From an uncultured Saprospiraceae bacterium (lineage in GTDB: Bacteria > Bacteroidota > Bacteroidia > Chitinophagales > Saprospiraceae), in NCBI GenBank assembly GCA_937959115.1, contig CALGAW010000084.1:1-36530 (forward strand): a DNA stretch of 36,530 nucleotides. The letters run 5' to 3'. The notes beneath the pieces are model-generated. The model was not told where the DNA came from, did not search any database, and was given only the letters and a program-made list of their open reading frames with translations. The translations under genes were made by a program, and so were the position numbers. Positions 17,226 through 26,426 of this stretch are shown here, piece by piece. The stretch's first letter is position 1. Each line of letters opens with the position of its first letter.

Positions 17226-18617
17226 TTATTTATTTCCAAGTGCATTATTCAAATTAGTAATGGCCACAAGCAGATTGTAAAGTGCAGTCATATGGTTGGA
17301 CTGAGCACTGTATAACGACTGTTCCGCCTGGCTGATTTCTAGGCTAGAGCCAACACCTTCCCGATATTTTATTTTCGAAATGCTGTATATTTTTTCGGCT
17401 AGTTTGAGGTTCTCATCCGTTGTGACAAGACTTTCCTTTGCAACTGTATAATTGACGCGGGCGTTTTTTACCTGTAGTTCAATTGCATTCTTAAGGTCTT
17501 TCTCCTCGAGCTTTATTTTGTCTAAATCAATCAATGCTCTTTGGTATGAATTTTTTACTTTAAACCCATCAAACAAGGTGAAATTGACTTGTATACCAAC
17601 AACAAAGGAAGGTATAAATCCGATTTTTGTTCCATCGATTCGTGTAGGCGCATTAAAAAGATTATCCCGATTCATAGATTGCTGATAAGCTGCAAAACCA
17701 AATGCATTGGGATATCTTTCGGCTTTCAAGCGGCGCAGGTTAATTTCATTTATTTCTTTACGTTCATTGAAGAGAACAAACTCGGCACGATTTGCATAAA
17801 TGTTTTCTTCCTCAAGTTCGATTTGTTCCATATCTTCAAGTAGCTCACTGATGTTTTCCGTGAGCGAAATATCATCTTCTAATGGATAATTCATTTGAAA
17901 TTTCAAAACATTTCTAAGTACTTCCTTTTGCTCTCTCAAGGTTTTTAACTGTACATTAAGGTTCGAAATGGAAAGTGCTAGCCGATCAATGTCGAGTTGT
18001 TCTACAAATCCATTATCATACATGACCTGCGTCTCGTATTTTATCTGTTCTAAATTTTTGATATTCTTAAGAATAGTCCCTTCGTTCACTTCTACGATGA
18101 GATTAGGCAAATAGGCATCGCGGACGTTATTTCTGATTTGCTGTTCAGATATTTCAACCTGTTTTCGAGTCATTGTCTTCAGCTTTTTAGCCGCTTCAAG
18201 ACCGATGAGATAGGAGTAATCGAACAACAACGCTCCTAGTTCCAGTTTTCCGTACAGGGAGTTTCTAATTCCTGCAGGAAATTCTGTGTAGACAGTTTCT
18301 GCTGGTACTGTTGGATCAAATGCACTTGCATCAAGAACACTTTTCGGTATCTGTATGGAGTAGTTGTACCCTAGTTGTCCTGTCAACTTTGGCATTCCGA
18401 TGGATCTAGCTTCTTTTATTTGATAATCGGCATCGTTGATTTCCATCTGTATTCGCTTGAAGTCATTGTGATGTTTCACAGCATAGTCGATGGCCTCTTG
18501 GAGACTAAATTCCTGAGTTTCGGTTTGGGCGGTTATTCCAGTCCAGGTAAACAGGCAGATCAGTACAATTGTAAGCTGATACATATGGTCTATTTTACTG
18601 ATTTTCATAATACTCAT
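17226..18617 (-). CDS. TolC-family outer membrane efflux channel
   Basis: A 463-residue outer membrane factor forming the exit duct of the efflux system. After a signal peptide ending ITAQ it shows two OEP repeats rich in long helices, the first beginning FSLQEAIDYAVKHHNDFKRI and the second around INEINLRRLKAERYPNAFGF, with the closing feature KYREGVGSSLEISQAEQSLY typical of TolC. The start is uncertain: ATGs at 18617, 18608 and 18584 are all in frame. The first two overlap the end of the tetR gene; the last (MYQLTIVLICLF) gives the shortest signal peptide. Either way it is translationally close to tetR and is followed 2 bases later by the membrane fusion gene. Confidence 0.92.
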   Translation of the reverse strand: MSIMKISKIDHMYQLTIVLICLFTWTGITAQTETQEFSLQEAIDYAVKHHNDFKRIQMEINDADYQIKEARSIGMPKLTGQLGYNYSIQIPKSVLDASAFDPTVPAETVYTEFPAGIRNSLYGKLELGALLFDYSYLIGLEAAKKLKTMTRKQVEISEQQIRNNVRDAYLPNLIVEVNEGTILKNIKNLEQIKYETQVMYDNGFVEQLDIDRLALSISNLNVQLKTLREQKEVLRNVLKFQMNYPLEDDISLTENISELLEDMEQIELEEENIYANRAEFVLFNERKEINEINLRRLKAERYPNAFGFAAYQQSMNRDNLFNAPTRIDGTKIGFIPSFVVGIQVNFTLFDGFKVKNSYQRALIDLDKIKLEEKDLKNAIELQVKNARVNYTVAKESLVTTDENLKLAEKIYSISKIKYREGVGSSLEISQAEQSLYSAQSNHMTALYNLLVAITNLNNALGNK

Positions 18618-19197
18618 TTAATAATTCTAGTCCTTTAGGAGACGCAATACCGTGAATGTGGTACTGTACGCAAGCGATGTAAATTTCAGAAGATTTGTAT
18701 TTGTCAGCTGGAAAAAAGCTAAGATCAAAAATGCGGTGCATGATGCCAATGTACAGTTTTGCGATGATTTTAGAATTGATTTCCTTTCGGTAAATGCCCT
18801 CCTTTATACCCCATTCTGTATTCTTCATAATCTCCTCATAGATATACTGAATTCTATAATTTTCAATGATGTCCCAAGCAGAAGGGTAGTAGCGCTGGAG
18901 GTCAAAAATTACATTTGAATTCACTTTCTTAAGACTTAGATTCACATGTTTAGAAATCATCAACATTTCTTGAATGGCGTCTTTTGCCGTGCTGCTAATT
19001 TCTGTTACCAGTTTTTTTTCTTCTTCGATATATGCAAATACTACCTTCTCTATCAAATCCTTTTTATTGTCAACAAATTGATAAAGCGTTTTTTTCGAAA
19101 TACCTAGCTCTCTAGCCACATCGTCCATTGTAACGCTTTTAAAGCCACAGCGGAGGAAGAGATCTTCTATTTTCTGAAATGTTTTGTTTTCTAGCAT
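18595..19197 (-). CDS. TetR/AcrR-family transcriptional regulator of the efflux operon
   Basis: A 200-residue repressor-type protein. The helix-turn-helix lies at about residues 23-49 (TMDDVARELGISKKTLYQFV), with the helix FKSVTMDD before it and the conserved DNKKDLI after it. The rest is a helical ligand-binding domain with no close family signature. It is the first gene of the operon and its end overlaps the likely tolC start, so it probably controls its own transcription and that of the pump, releasing DNA when it binds a pump substrate. Its promoter should lie at about 19200-19260; no perfect consensus boxes or clear palindromic operator were identified there. Confidence 0.9.
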   Translation of the reverse strand: MLENKTFQKIEDLFLRCGFKSVTMDDVARELGISKKTLYQFVDNKKDLIEKVVFAYIEEEKKLVTEISSTAKDAIQEMLMISKHVNLSLKKVNSNVIFDLQRYYPSAWDIIENYRIQYIYEEIMKNTEWGIKEGIYRKEINSKIIAKLYIGIMHRIFDLSFFPADKYKSSEIYIACVQYHIHGIASPKGLELLNEYYENQ

Positions 19198-19438
19198 ATT
19201 GTAAATATCGAATCGATGGTAAGATATAACTATTAAACGTTGGAAACAATTTTTGGTTCAAAAGTTTCCTGAGTTTTTTATGTTAAAATTTTAGCATGAT
19301 AAGATATAGTGGATATGGATGGTTTATTACAGTACTTAGACTTTATGGTATATGCATACGTTAGCTTCCAGGTGACAACATCCTTCTGTTTCATAATGCT
19401 GATCCAATAAAATCCATTTTTATTGATCTATATACTAC

Positions 19439-19468
19439 AAAAAAAGACCAACTCAATTGAGTCGGTCT
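19439..19468 (-). terminator. Rho-independent terminator of porV
   Basis: A stem-loop whose minus-strand RNA pairs AGACCGACUC with GAGUUGGUCU (10 pairs, one G-U) around an AAUU loop, followed by seven U (plus-strand A tract 19439-19445). It lies about 30 bases after the porV stop. Confidence 0.88.
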
Positions 19469-19496
19469 ATATATTTTCTTAACTTGAATTTATTGT

Positions 19497-20708
19497 TTAT
19501 AGATCCTTAGGAGCATCTTTGCCACTGGTGTTTCCAAAATCAAACAATAAGGAGAATCTAAGTGTGTTGTCTAAAGGATTACGTTGATTTGTAGTAGGAA
19601 CAAGGTACGAGAAGTTCAAACCAAAAATACTGTATTTCAGTCCTAGTCCAACAGTGAAGAACTTTCTGTTTCCTTTGGTTCTGTGCTCATTATAATGTCC
19701 TAATCGTACTGCAAATTGCTTGTCATACCAATATTCTAGACCAACAGAGTACATCAATTCATTCAATTCTTCACCTGCAGTATCTGCATCGCCAAAGGAA
19801 GAAAGCATACCGCTTACAACGGAAACATCTTCTTTGTAATCAGGCACTCCGTTACCATCTAAATCTTCAGTACTTGGTGTTGGAACCAATAGTTTATTGA
19901 TATCAACTGCTAACGTAATAGAGTTATAATCATCAAGGTTTACCTCAAGCGAATTTCCTAGACCTAAGTTCGTCGGAATGAAATCTTTGTTTACAGATTT
20001 AGTGTAAGATATTTTTGTACCGATATTCGTAATCGCTAGTCCAAAATTATACACCGCTTTTCTGTCGGCGATAGTCATTGGTTTATTATAAGACATAGAG
20101 ACGTCGGCTGCAAAGGCATTTCCTGGGCTAATAACATTTCCGTTGGTTGTTTGACCGTTCGCCAATTTAGAGTAGACATACTTAAGTGTTAAGCCAGCAG
20201 ATAAGCGATCACTTAACTTTCTAGCATAAGCACCAGCTATCTCAAATTCATTTGGACGATCCGAACCTAAGGCACCACCGTTTTCATCAGTAAACTCAAT
20301 GCTTCCTAGGGAAAAGTAGCGTATACTTACTCCTGCTGTCTGAAGTTTATCAATTCTTTTGTAGGTTGATAAGTAGGCAAGATAAACGTCTTTTAGGCCT
20401 AGAGCCTGCAACCAGGGAGTATATGTAGCGGAAAGTGAAAAGTCTTCTTCTGCAAAGGCTAATTTAGAAGCATTGAAGTGCATGGCATTTGCATCAGGTG
20501 TGATACTGATACCGACATCACCCATTGCTCCTGAACGTGCATCTGGAATAATTCTTAAAAACGGAACCGCTGTTATAATTGTATTTACGCAAGGTGTTCC
20601 GTCGGGAGCAGTACCATCTTTACAGGTGGTAAACTGAGCAGAAACACTCATGTTAATTGAAACCAAAAGGAATACACACAATACAAGCTTATAGATTAAA
20701 CTATTCAT
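19497..20708 (-). CDS. porV: Type IX secretion outer-membrane shuttle protein PorV
   Basis: A 403-residue outer membrane beta-barrel with a signal peptide ending SVSAQ (about residue 25). The diagnostic segment FLRIIPDARSGAMGDVGISI then TPDANAMHFNASKLAF is the PorV/LptO hallmark. It is followed by alternating barrel strands and a final strand LRFSLLFDFG. PorV binds the C-terminal signals of T9SS cargo at the SprA translocon and delivers them to the PorU sortase complex. The porU gene lies upstream on the same strand, but the 645-base gap and the separate terminator suggest porV has its own promoter. A loop near residues 270-310 is rich in Asp (EDLDGNGVPDYKEDV), resembling a calcium-binding repeat. 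Identification is firm. Confidence 0.95.
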   Translation of the reverse strand: MNSLIYKLVLCVFLLVSINMSVSAQFTTCKDGTAPDGTPCVNTIITAVPFLRIIPDARSGAMGDVGISITPDANAMHFNASKLAFAEEDFSLSATYTPWLQALGLKDVYLAYLSTYKRIDKLQTAGVSIRYFSLGSIEFTDENGGALGSDRPNEFEIAGAYARKLSDRLSAGLTLKYVYSKLANGQTTNGNVISPGNAFAADVSMSYNKPMTIADRKAVYNFGLAITNIGTKISYTKSVNKDFIPTNLGLGNSLEVNLDDYNSITLAVDINKLLVPTPSTEDLDGNGVPDYKEDVSVVSGMLSSFGDADTAGEELNELMYSVGLEYWYDKQFAVRLGHYNEHRTKGNRKFFTVGLGLKYSIFGLNFSYLVPTTNQRNPLDNTLRFSLLFDFGNTSGKDAPKDL

Positions 20709-21353
20709 GGTAGAACAAATGTTATAATTGTTATCAAATTGTTTAGTACCTCACAAACAAAGAGCACTAAACTAAATATTAAAGATCAAAATAGTAAAGT
20801 TTATTCTATAAGTAACAATTTTCATGAAATAATGATTGCATAATACCTGAATAAGATGCAGAAAACTATAAAAACGTTGCAAAGGTAAGGAAGATGAGTA
20901 ATTTCTAATAAAAACTATCGAAGATTAGTTATTATACTTAAACCGCTCTACTCCTTTTTTGTTTCCTCTTCTTGATAATAAAATTAAATTCTATACTGAA
21001 ATAATTGGTGTAATTCTATGCTTATCGGCTCTAATTTCAATATTTATAACGCAATAGAATAGCGTTTATTATTGATTGTTAAGATTATTTTAAGAAAACC
21101 CGTAGTTCAAGTGTACTATTCAAAAAATGTATTGCCTTTTCCTACAGAACCGTAGTGAAATCGGTGTTAATACATTCTTAATTGTATAAAATTCTTTTCA
21201 AAAAAGATAGTTAAATGAATAGACTAGGGTTCAGTAGTGTTGATCGGACCTCTTTCAAAACGCTTGTTTTTAACTAAGGAATATATTAAGCGTTAGCCAT
21301 CTTTCTTTAGGCATTAAGCACTATAATATTAGATAACAATCTGTGTACAGCGT
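20709..21353. other. Long porU-porV intergenic region
   Basis: 645 bases with no ORF of note on either strand, very AT-rich. It includes a candidate porV promoter (listed separately) and a weak minus-strand stem-loop at 21259-21294 (AACGCTT with AAGCGTT, 22-base loop, then TTTT) that may end the porU transcript. The remaining ~370 bases show nothing recognisable. Confidence 0.5.
20880..20887 (-). promoter_or_regulatory. Candidate -7 box of the porV promoter
   Basis: On minus this reads TACCTTTG, an exact match to the Bacteroidota TAnnTTTG box. The expected -33 box about 19-20 bases upstream is only a T-rich sequence rather than TTTG. It would give a leader of about 165 bases before porV. Confidence 0.35.
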
Positions 21354-24300
21354 TTATTTTAAGATCACTAGTTTTTCAAATTCACTATTCGAAACTTGTA
21401 TAGCATTCTCGCCAGTATCCGTTGCAATTTGAACTTTATAGATATAAACGCCTTTACCGATGTGGTCTCCAAAGTCATCTTTTCCATCCCAATGAATATC
21501 TGTAATGCGATACCCATCAGTGAGAACAGTTTCTTCAATCGTCTTCAAGAGTCTCCCTGCAATAGTATACACTTGAACTTGTACATCGAACTCTGTACCA
21601 GGCAAATTATGCTCGAACTGGAAATTAGTGGACGTTGTAAACGGGTTCGGATAATTTAAGACGTGATTAATTGCTAATTCAGACGACTTGGCAACAATAA
21701 ATTCAGTAAAATCTTCTCCTGGGTTATTTGAGATATCCCAAGCCTTTACGGTGATAGAATGCCTTCCTTCTTCTAGGTCTGACAAAGGATATTTGACGAT
21801 TCCTTGCCTTGAATTATCAAGTTCCGATTCATAAAAATCATTCAGTACAAAGACGTCTTTAGTCTGTTGATCTAGCACTCCAGTAATGTCATGTCCAACG
21901 CTTGTCCCTGTTGTATTTATACCAAGGTCATCAGACAGTTTGACAAAGAGCACTGGATTTTCGTCCGTTATTCCTCCAAAAACAAAGTCTTCGTTATTCA
22001 TATATACTTCAACCGTTGGGGGTTGATTATCTGCAACACCGTTTAGGTCAGTTCCACCGATCACGAGCGTGTCATGATAACCTGTAGCGTCAATCAAGGT
22101 AGAAGGATCATGTGCATAATAGGAAATTTTACCATCTCCAAAAGTATATTCAATGTCGACGGGTACGATAAAGTCAAATTTAAACCTCCCATCCACAACA
22201 CTGGCTAGTCCTTTAAATATCACATTCTTTTGTAAATTGAAAGAATCAAGTCTACTTTTTGGATCATTGACCAATGTTTTGATTGATTTTACCTTGTCAA
22301 AAACGGTAGGGGCTAGAATACCATTAAAGTTGGTGGCAATATTCCCATTTTGATCTACCACAATACCCTCAATTTTTACTTGCTGTTTTGCTTTGATCGT
22401 ATCTGTTGATGAAACTGGATTTCCATTTACCATGGTTGTTCGCACTTCATACTGTGGCATTGCAAGATGCATTGAGGGATCACCAAGCAACGCAAACTTT
22501 CGGCTATTCAGTTTGGACTGTTGAGTGACTAATCCATTTTTTCCTATTCTCATCACCTCGCCGATTGTTGGAAGCTCCCCATTAGTAGGTAGAAAGAGAT
22601 TGTCAAATACAGCCTTGGTCAGTCGTTGATTCGTTGAAGCATATACAGCACGCACTGTTGTAAACAATCCAACTGCGCCTCCATTAGGATTTAGGATGAG
22701 GTTTTCTCCTGCATTTTCCTCCTTATAATCATCATATGGTCCAAAAGAACAAGTTGCAGTAACAAATAAAGGCATCTTGTCAATGTTGTTCCATTGATCA
22801 ATGTCGGCTAAGGTAAGGACTCGTTCTTGTGCCCAGCTGGATGGTCCACCATGGCCCATATAATTTACAACAAGGCTTCCTTTAAAATCAATGTTTCGAT
22901 TGAGTGATTGATTTACTTCAGGATATCTATTACCACCAGGGCTTGTTACTTGATTAAAGGCATCAAAGTATAATTTTTCAAAATTAAAATTAGGATAATT
23001 TAATCGGGTTGATTCTGCAATTCCGTCTGCATCCTTAAGGTGTATATTTGTGTCTTCATCATCCGCAATAAATAATATTCGATTTCTCCAATCACTTAAG
23101 GTAGAAGCCTGTGTATCATAATGTATAATCTTGTTTACAATTGCTTGTAATTCAGGCAATGTTCTTCCCGGGAATCTTCCAACACCGATATCTTCAGAAC
23201 CACTAGCAAGTGTGCCGCCTTCAGTATCATCTAACAAAGTGAAATAGTCGTCAGTAGGGAAGGCAAATACGGTATTGTTTGATTCATGCGTTTGGTAGGT
23301 TGGGACCAAGTTTGTAGCGACTGGTTCACCATTAATGTTTTTATAATCAAATGAGGCTCCACCAAATAGCAAGAGGTATTTTAGTTCATCGCCCGGGACT
23401 GATCTGTCATAAAACATTTTTACAAAATCTCTTAATGCAGTTACATCTGCCTTTCCAGAGCCAAATTCATTATAGATCTGCTCTACATCAACAGCATGCA
23501 CCTCAAAATTGCTATGTGTTCTTCTGTGTTCTGCAAACTCTAGGGCTGCAGGTTTTAGTGATTCATGATAAATGATTAATAAATCAGGAACAGGTAAACT
23601 ATGTAAATTCTGGTTTTGAATTTTTTCAATAAACGTAGGCACTAAAGATTGGTTTTCCTCAAATGCGATAAAAGTAGCTAACCCATTTACGTTTACACCA
23701 AAAGACAAGGTATTGCCTGAACTGGTTACATCTTGTTTAGCAGGGGTCAACGGGTCAGTAATGTCCCAGATGCGCACATTGCTGTTTGCACTTCCTAGAT
23801 TATAGGTCGCTGAAGCATTTCCCAGCGTGCCACGATCCCTAAAGTGCATTTGAGTACCCAAGTACTTTAGTTGTTGTCGACCAATCAATGTAATATAGTC
23901 TAACCATGCTTCTGAAGAAGAAGTTGGCTTTATATAATCCATGTTAATGGTGATATTGGGACTATTTGACGTGAAGCTTCCAAAAACTGAAGTAGTATCG
24001 GTAAATGGTCCTTCTGGATTCGTAGAAACACGACTACAATTTTCAGTGTGAACTGGGACATTATTCGCTGAAAAAATCATTTGGTGGGTTCCAAAGTTGG
24101 TTGCTCTGGCATTAAAATAAGCTCTCATGGCCACCGCTTGATTACTAACGAGATTCGGGAACGTAAAGGTGAAGTCTTGAGAAGTGTTTACTTTAAACGA
24201 TTTTCCAACCCATTGCTTCCCTGATCCGTGTGCACTGGAACTGAAGTCTAGTAGGTTTTGGATGTCTTCCTCGAAGTGTCGCAATCCATCGAACTCATTG

Positions 24301-25223
24301 GTGTTGTAAGCGGTGGATCCGATAGACGCTTGGGATTGAATCCGTTTGCCATTGGTCCCATCGGAATCTAAAATTCGTAGAAAATAGAAATTAGAATCAG
24401 CATAGACGTTTGTCTCACGTTGGAATGAATTATCCCCTTGTAAATAGTTCCAAACATTGGCTTCCTCTGCGTAAAATAAGACGTAATCATTCGAATTAAA
24501 CTTTCCATCATTTTCTCCGTTAACGATAATAGCATTTTCTTGAACATCGTCGACTCTATATATACTATTTGACTCAGGTAACATTCCGCCTCCATTGCCA
24601 AAAATTTTGATTTTTCTAGGGTCAATATTATCTATGTCAATATTTAACGTATTTTTAAGATAATCGTAACTTAGCTTGTAAACGCCTGATTTTCCGACAG
24701 ATAGCTTGTAGATGTCGCCGTGTCTTAATTGAGACTCTGTAGCAGTTGGCGTTTTATTTACTGAAGGCATGGTTGTTGAAACGTATTCCAAGTGTATTTC
24801 AAAGGAAATCAATCGTTCATAACTTCCTGTCAATGAATTCTTTCGGATAGGAATGAACGAAATACCACCGATCGCTTTTTTGCGTGAAATGTGAATTTCA
24901 GCTTGGATGTCAATTGTTGAAGATATTTGGGAATTATTAATTCCATCTGAGGTTGTAATTTCCTCATAATCAGCATTTACAAGAAAAGAGTTTAGCTTTC
25001 CATATCCAGGAACGTTAAATTTTTCAATGTAAATTGGAAGCGTAGGATTTGCATCAGTAAAATGAGCATTTTTAAAGGAATGTTGAGTAGTAAATTCATT
25101 CTTATTTACTTGATATTCAGCGGGTTCGTTCCATTCTAATGTGCTTTTCAATACGATTGGTTGATTAGCATAAGAGAAAGTAACTGCAAACAAAAGTAGG
25201 ATTGGAATTAAAACATTCTTCAT
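21354..25223 (-). CDS. porU: Type IX secretion sortase PorU (C25 peptidase family)
   Basis: A 1289-residue surface protein. It has a signal peptide (MKNVLIPILLLFAVTFSYA), an N-terminal beta-rich region to about 540, a gingipain-like C25 domain at about 546-915 (DLLIIYHESLKPAALEFAEH onward), further beta domains, and a C-terminal sorting-type domain from about residue 1191 (NYPNPFTTSTNFQF, then IAGRLLKTI and GKGVYIYKV). The catalytic pair is visible: His791 in VVNYMGHGG and Cys825 in FVTATCSFGPYDD. PorU cuts the sorting signal off T9SS cargo and joins the new end to a cell-surface lipopolysaccharide anchor. It is transcribed away from the porP/sprF-like and gldJ genes, 86-104 bases apart depending on start, and upstream of porV. 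Confidence 0.95.
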   Translation of the reverse strand: MKNVLIPILLLFAVTFSYANQPIVLKSTLEWNEPAEYQVNKNEFTTQHSFKNAHFTDANPTLPIYIEKFNVPGYGKLNSFLVNADYEEITTSDGINNSQISSTIDIQAEIHISRKKAIGGISFIPIRKNSLTGSYERLISFEIHLEYVSTTMPSVNKTPTATESQLRHGDIYKLSVGKSGVYKLSYDYLKNTLNIDIDNIDPRKIKIFGNGGGMLPESNSIYRVDDVQENAIIVNGENDGKFNSNDYVLFYAEEANVWNYLQGDNSFQRETNVYADSNFYFLRILDSDGTNGKRIQSQASIGSTAYNTNEFDGLRHFEEDIQNLLDFSSSAHGSGKQWVGKSFKVNTSQDFTFTFPNLVSNQAVAMRAYFNARATNFGTHQMIFSANNVPVHTENCSRVSTNPEGPFTDTTSVFGSFTSNSPNITINMDYIKPTSSSEAWLDYITLIGRQQLKYLGTQMHFRDRGTLGNASATYNLGSANSNVRIWDITDPLTPAKQDVTSSGNTLSFGVNVNGLATFIAFEENQSLVPTFIEKIQNQNLHSLPVPDLLIIYHESLKPAALEFAEHRRTHSNFEVHAVDVEQIYNEFGSGKADVTALRDFVKMFYDRSVPGDELKYLLLFGGASFDYKNINGEPVATNLVPTYQTHESNNTVFAFPTDDYFTLLDDTEGGTLASGSEDIGVGRFPGRTLPELQAIVNKIIHYDTQASTLSDWRNRILFIADDEDTNIHLKDADGIAESTRLNYPNFNFEKLYFDAFNQVTSPGGNRYPEVNQSLNRNIDFKGSLVVNYMGHGGPSSWAQERVLTLADIDQWNNIDKMPLFVTATCSFGPYDDYKEENAGENLILNPNGGAVGLFTTVRAVYASTNQRLTKAVFDNLFLPTNGELPTIGEVMRIGKNGLVTQQSKLNSRKFALLGDPSMHLAMPQYEVRTTMVNGNPVSSTDTIKAKQQVKIEGIVVDQNGNIATNFNGILAPTVFDKVKSIKTLVNDPKSRLDSFNLQKNVIFKGLASVVDGRFKFDFIVPVDIEYTFGDGKISYYAHDPSTLIDATGYHDTLVIGGTDLNGVADNQPPTVEVYMNNEDFVFGGITDENPVLFVKLSDDLGINTTGTSVGHDITGVLDQQTKDVFVLNDFYESELDNSRQGIVKYPLSDLEEGRHSITVKAWDISNNPGEDFTEFIVAKSSELAINHVLNYPNPFTTSTNFQFEHNLPGTEFDVQVQVYTIAGRLLKTIEETVLTDGYRITDIHWDGKDDFGDHIGKGVYIYKVQIATDTGENAIQVSNSEFEKLVILK

Positions 25224-25241
25224 TATATTGAGATCTTTTTC

Positions 25242-25273
25242 GAAAGGTAATGAATAAATAATACTAAGGCAAT
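25242..25273 (-). promoter_or_regulatory. Candidate porU promoter
   Basis: On minus, ATTG (25273-25270), a 20-base spacer and TACCTTTC (25249-25242) each differ by one base from the TTTG / TAnnTTTG consensus. Transcription would start about 12 bases before the porU ATG. It lies within the short divergent gap shared with the porP/sprF-like gene. Confidence 0.4.
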
Positions 25274-25327
25274 TTTACATAACCTTCAACGTTTAATTTT
25301 AACATTAAATTGTATTTAATCTTTAAT

Positions 25328-26359
25328 ATGGTTACCAGAACGACAAATTTTGTAATCATTTTTCTGCTACTGTTGCTAAATTGTGCAAATCTACAATCTC
25401 AAGATTTAGTCTTTTCACAATTTTATTCCGCACCAATGCAGTTAAATCCAGGGCTAACAGGGGTAACCTATGCACCTAGATTGACTTTTAATTACAGAAA
25501 CCAATGGCCTACGCTTCCGAATGCATATACCTCGTATTCTGCAGCTTATGACCAGTATGTTGAAGGGGTGAATAGTGGTTTTGGAGTTAGTGTGATGTCA
25601 GATCAAGCAGGAAATGGCATTTATGTTACAAATCGTATCACTGCTTCTTATGCCTATAACATGAGATTTGGAGAAGAAACGTTTATAAGAGGAGGAATTG
25701 AAGCTGCTTTAGAACAGAAGAATCTGAATTGGGGTAAACTTATATTTTTAGATCAGATCGATCCGGAGCTAGGATTTACAGATGAATTTGGGAATCCTTA
25801 TCCGACAAATGAGACAGCACCAGCGAGTACGACACAATTGTATCCTGATATTGGAGCTGGTTTGGTGTTGTACTCTAGTGCGTTTTATGGAGGTTTTAAT
25901 ATTAGACACGTAAATGCCCCTGATGAGGCTTGGCTGTCTGAAACAGATTTTGCAACATTGCCAATTTATTACTCTATACATGGTGGAGCGGAGATAAATA
26001 TCTCTAATCCTTATAATAATGGAAAGAAACCCGCGTTTATAAGTCCAAACATATTGTTTGCGAAACAGGGTAATTTTCAACAACTAAATTTAGGTGCTTT
26101 GTTAAGTATGTGGTATATTTACGGAGGAGTTTGGTACAGAACCACTTTTTCCAATTCGGATGCCGCTATATTTTCATTAGGTTTTCAAAAGAGTTTAGTT
26201 AAAATTGGATACAGCTATGACTGGACAATATCTGGTCTTAGTGGAAAATCGGGCGGTGCCCATGAGATCTCTCTCACGTTAAATTTTGAAGAAACTGAAC
26301 GATTTAAGAGAAAGAGAAGAGGCAAGCAGTATAATGATTGCTTGAAAATATTTAGGTAG
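25328..26359 (+). CDS. PorP/SprF-family type IX secretion membrane protein
   Basis: A 343-residue outer membrane protein. The ATG at 25328 is preferred to an upstream TTG at 25310 because it starts a clear signal peptide (MVTRTTNFVIIFLLLLLNCA, cleavage after LQSQ). The family signature follows at once: DLVFSQFYSAPMQLNPGLTG, then FNYRNQWP and later SGFGVSVMSDQAGNG. PorP/SprF proteins are beta-barrels that hold PorE-type periplasmic anchors or accompany individual surface proteins such as adhesins. Bacteroidota often carry many copies, so it may be the core PorP or an accessory SprF. Its place between porU and gldJ argues for a link to the core apparatus. gldJ follows 67 bases later on the same strand. 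Confidence 0.88.
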   Translation: MVTRTTNFVIIFLLLLLNCANLQSQDLVFSQFYSAPMQLNPGLTGVTYAPRLTFNYRNQWPTLPNAYTSYSAAYDQYVEGVNSGFGVSVMSDQAGNGIYVTNRITASYAYNMRFGEETFIRGGIEAALEQKNLNWGKLIFLDQIDPELGFTDEFGNPYPTNETAPASTTQLYPDIGAGLVLYSSAFYGGFNIRHVNAPDEAWLSETDFATLPIYYSIHGGAEINISNPYNNGKKPAFISPNILFAKQGNFQQLNLGALLSMWYIYGGVWYRTTFSNSDAAIFSLGFQKSLVKIGYSYDWTISGLSGKSGGAHEISLTLNFEETERFKRKRRGKQYNDCLKIFR

Positions 26360-26386
26360 GAAAAAAATTATTATTATATTTATCGA

Positions 26387-26394
26387 TAAATTTG
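26387..26394 (+). promoter_or_regulatory. Candidate -7 box before gldJ
   Basis: TAAATTTG exactly fits TAnnTTTG, about 33 bases before the gldJ ATG. No TTTG is found at the usual -33 position, where the sequence is a run of A. gldJ may also be read through from the preceding gene. Confidence 0.35.
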
Positions 26395-26426
26395 TAAAGT
26401 CATTTTCGAAAATAAATCATTTTGAT

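Noticed and set aside
25310-25327. TTG start for the PorP/SprF-like gene
   Set aside because: The ATG at 25328 gives a standard signal peptide, while the extra six residues precede it without benefit.
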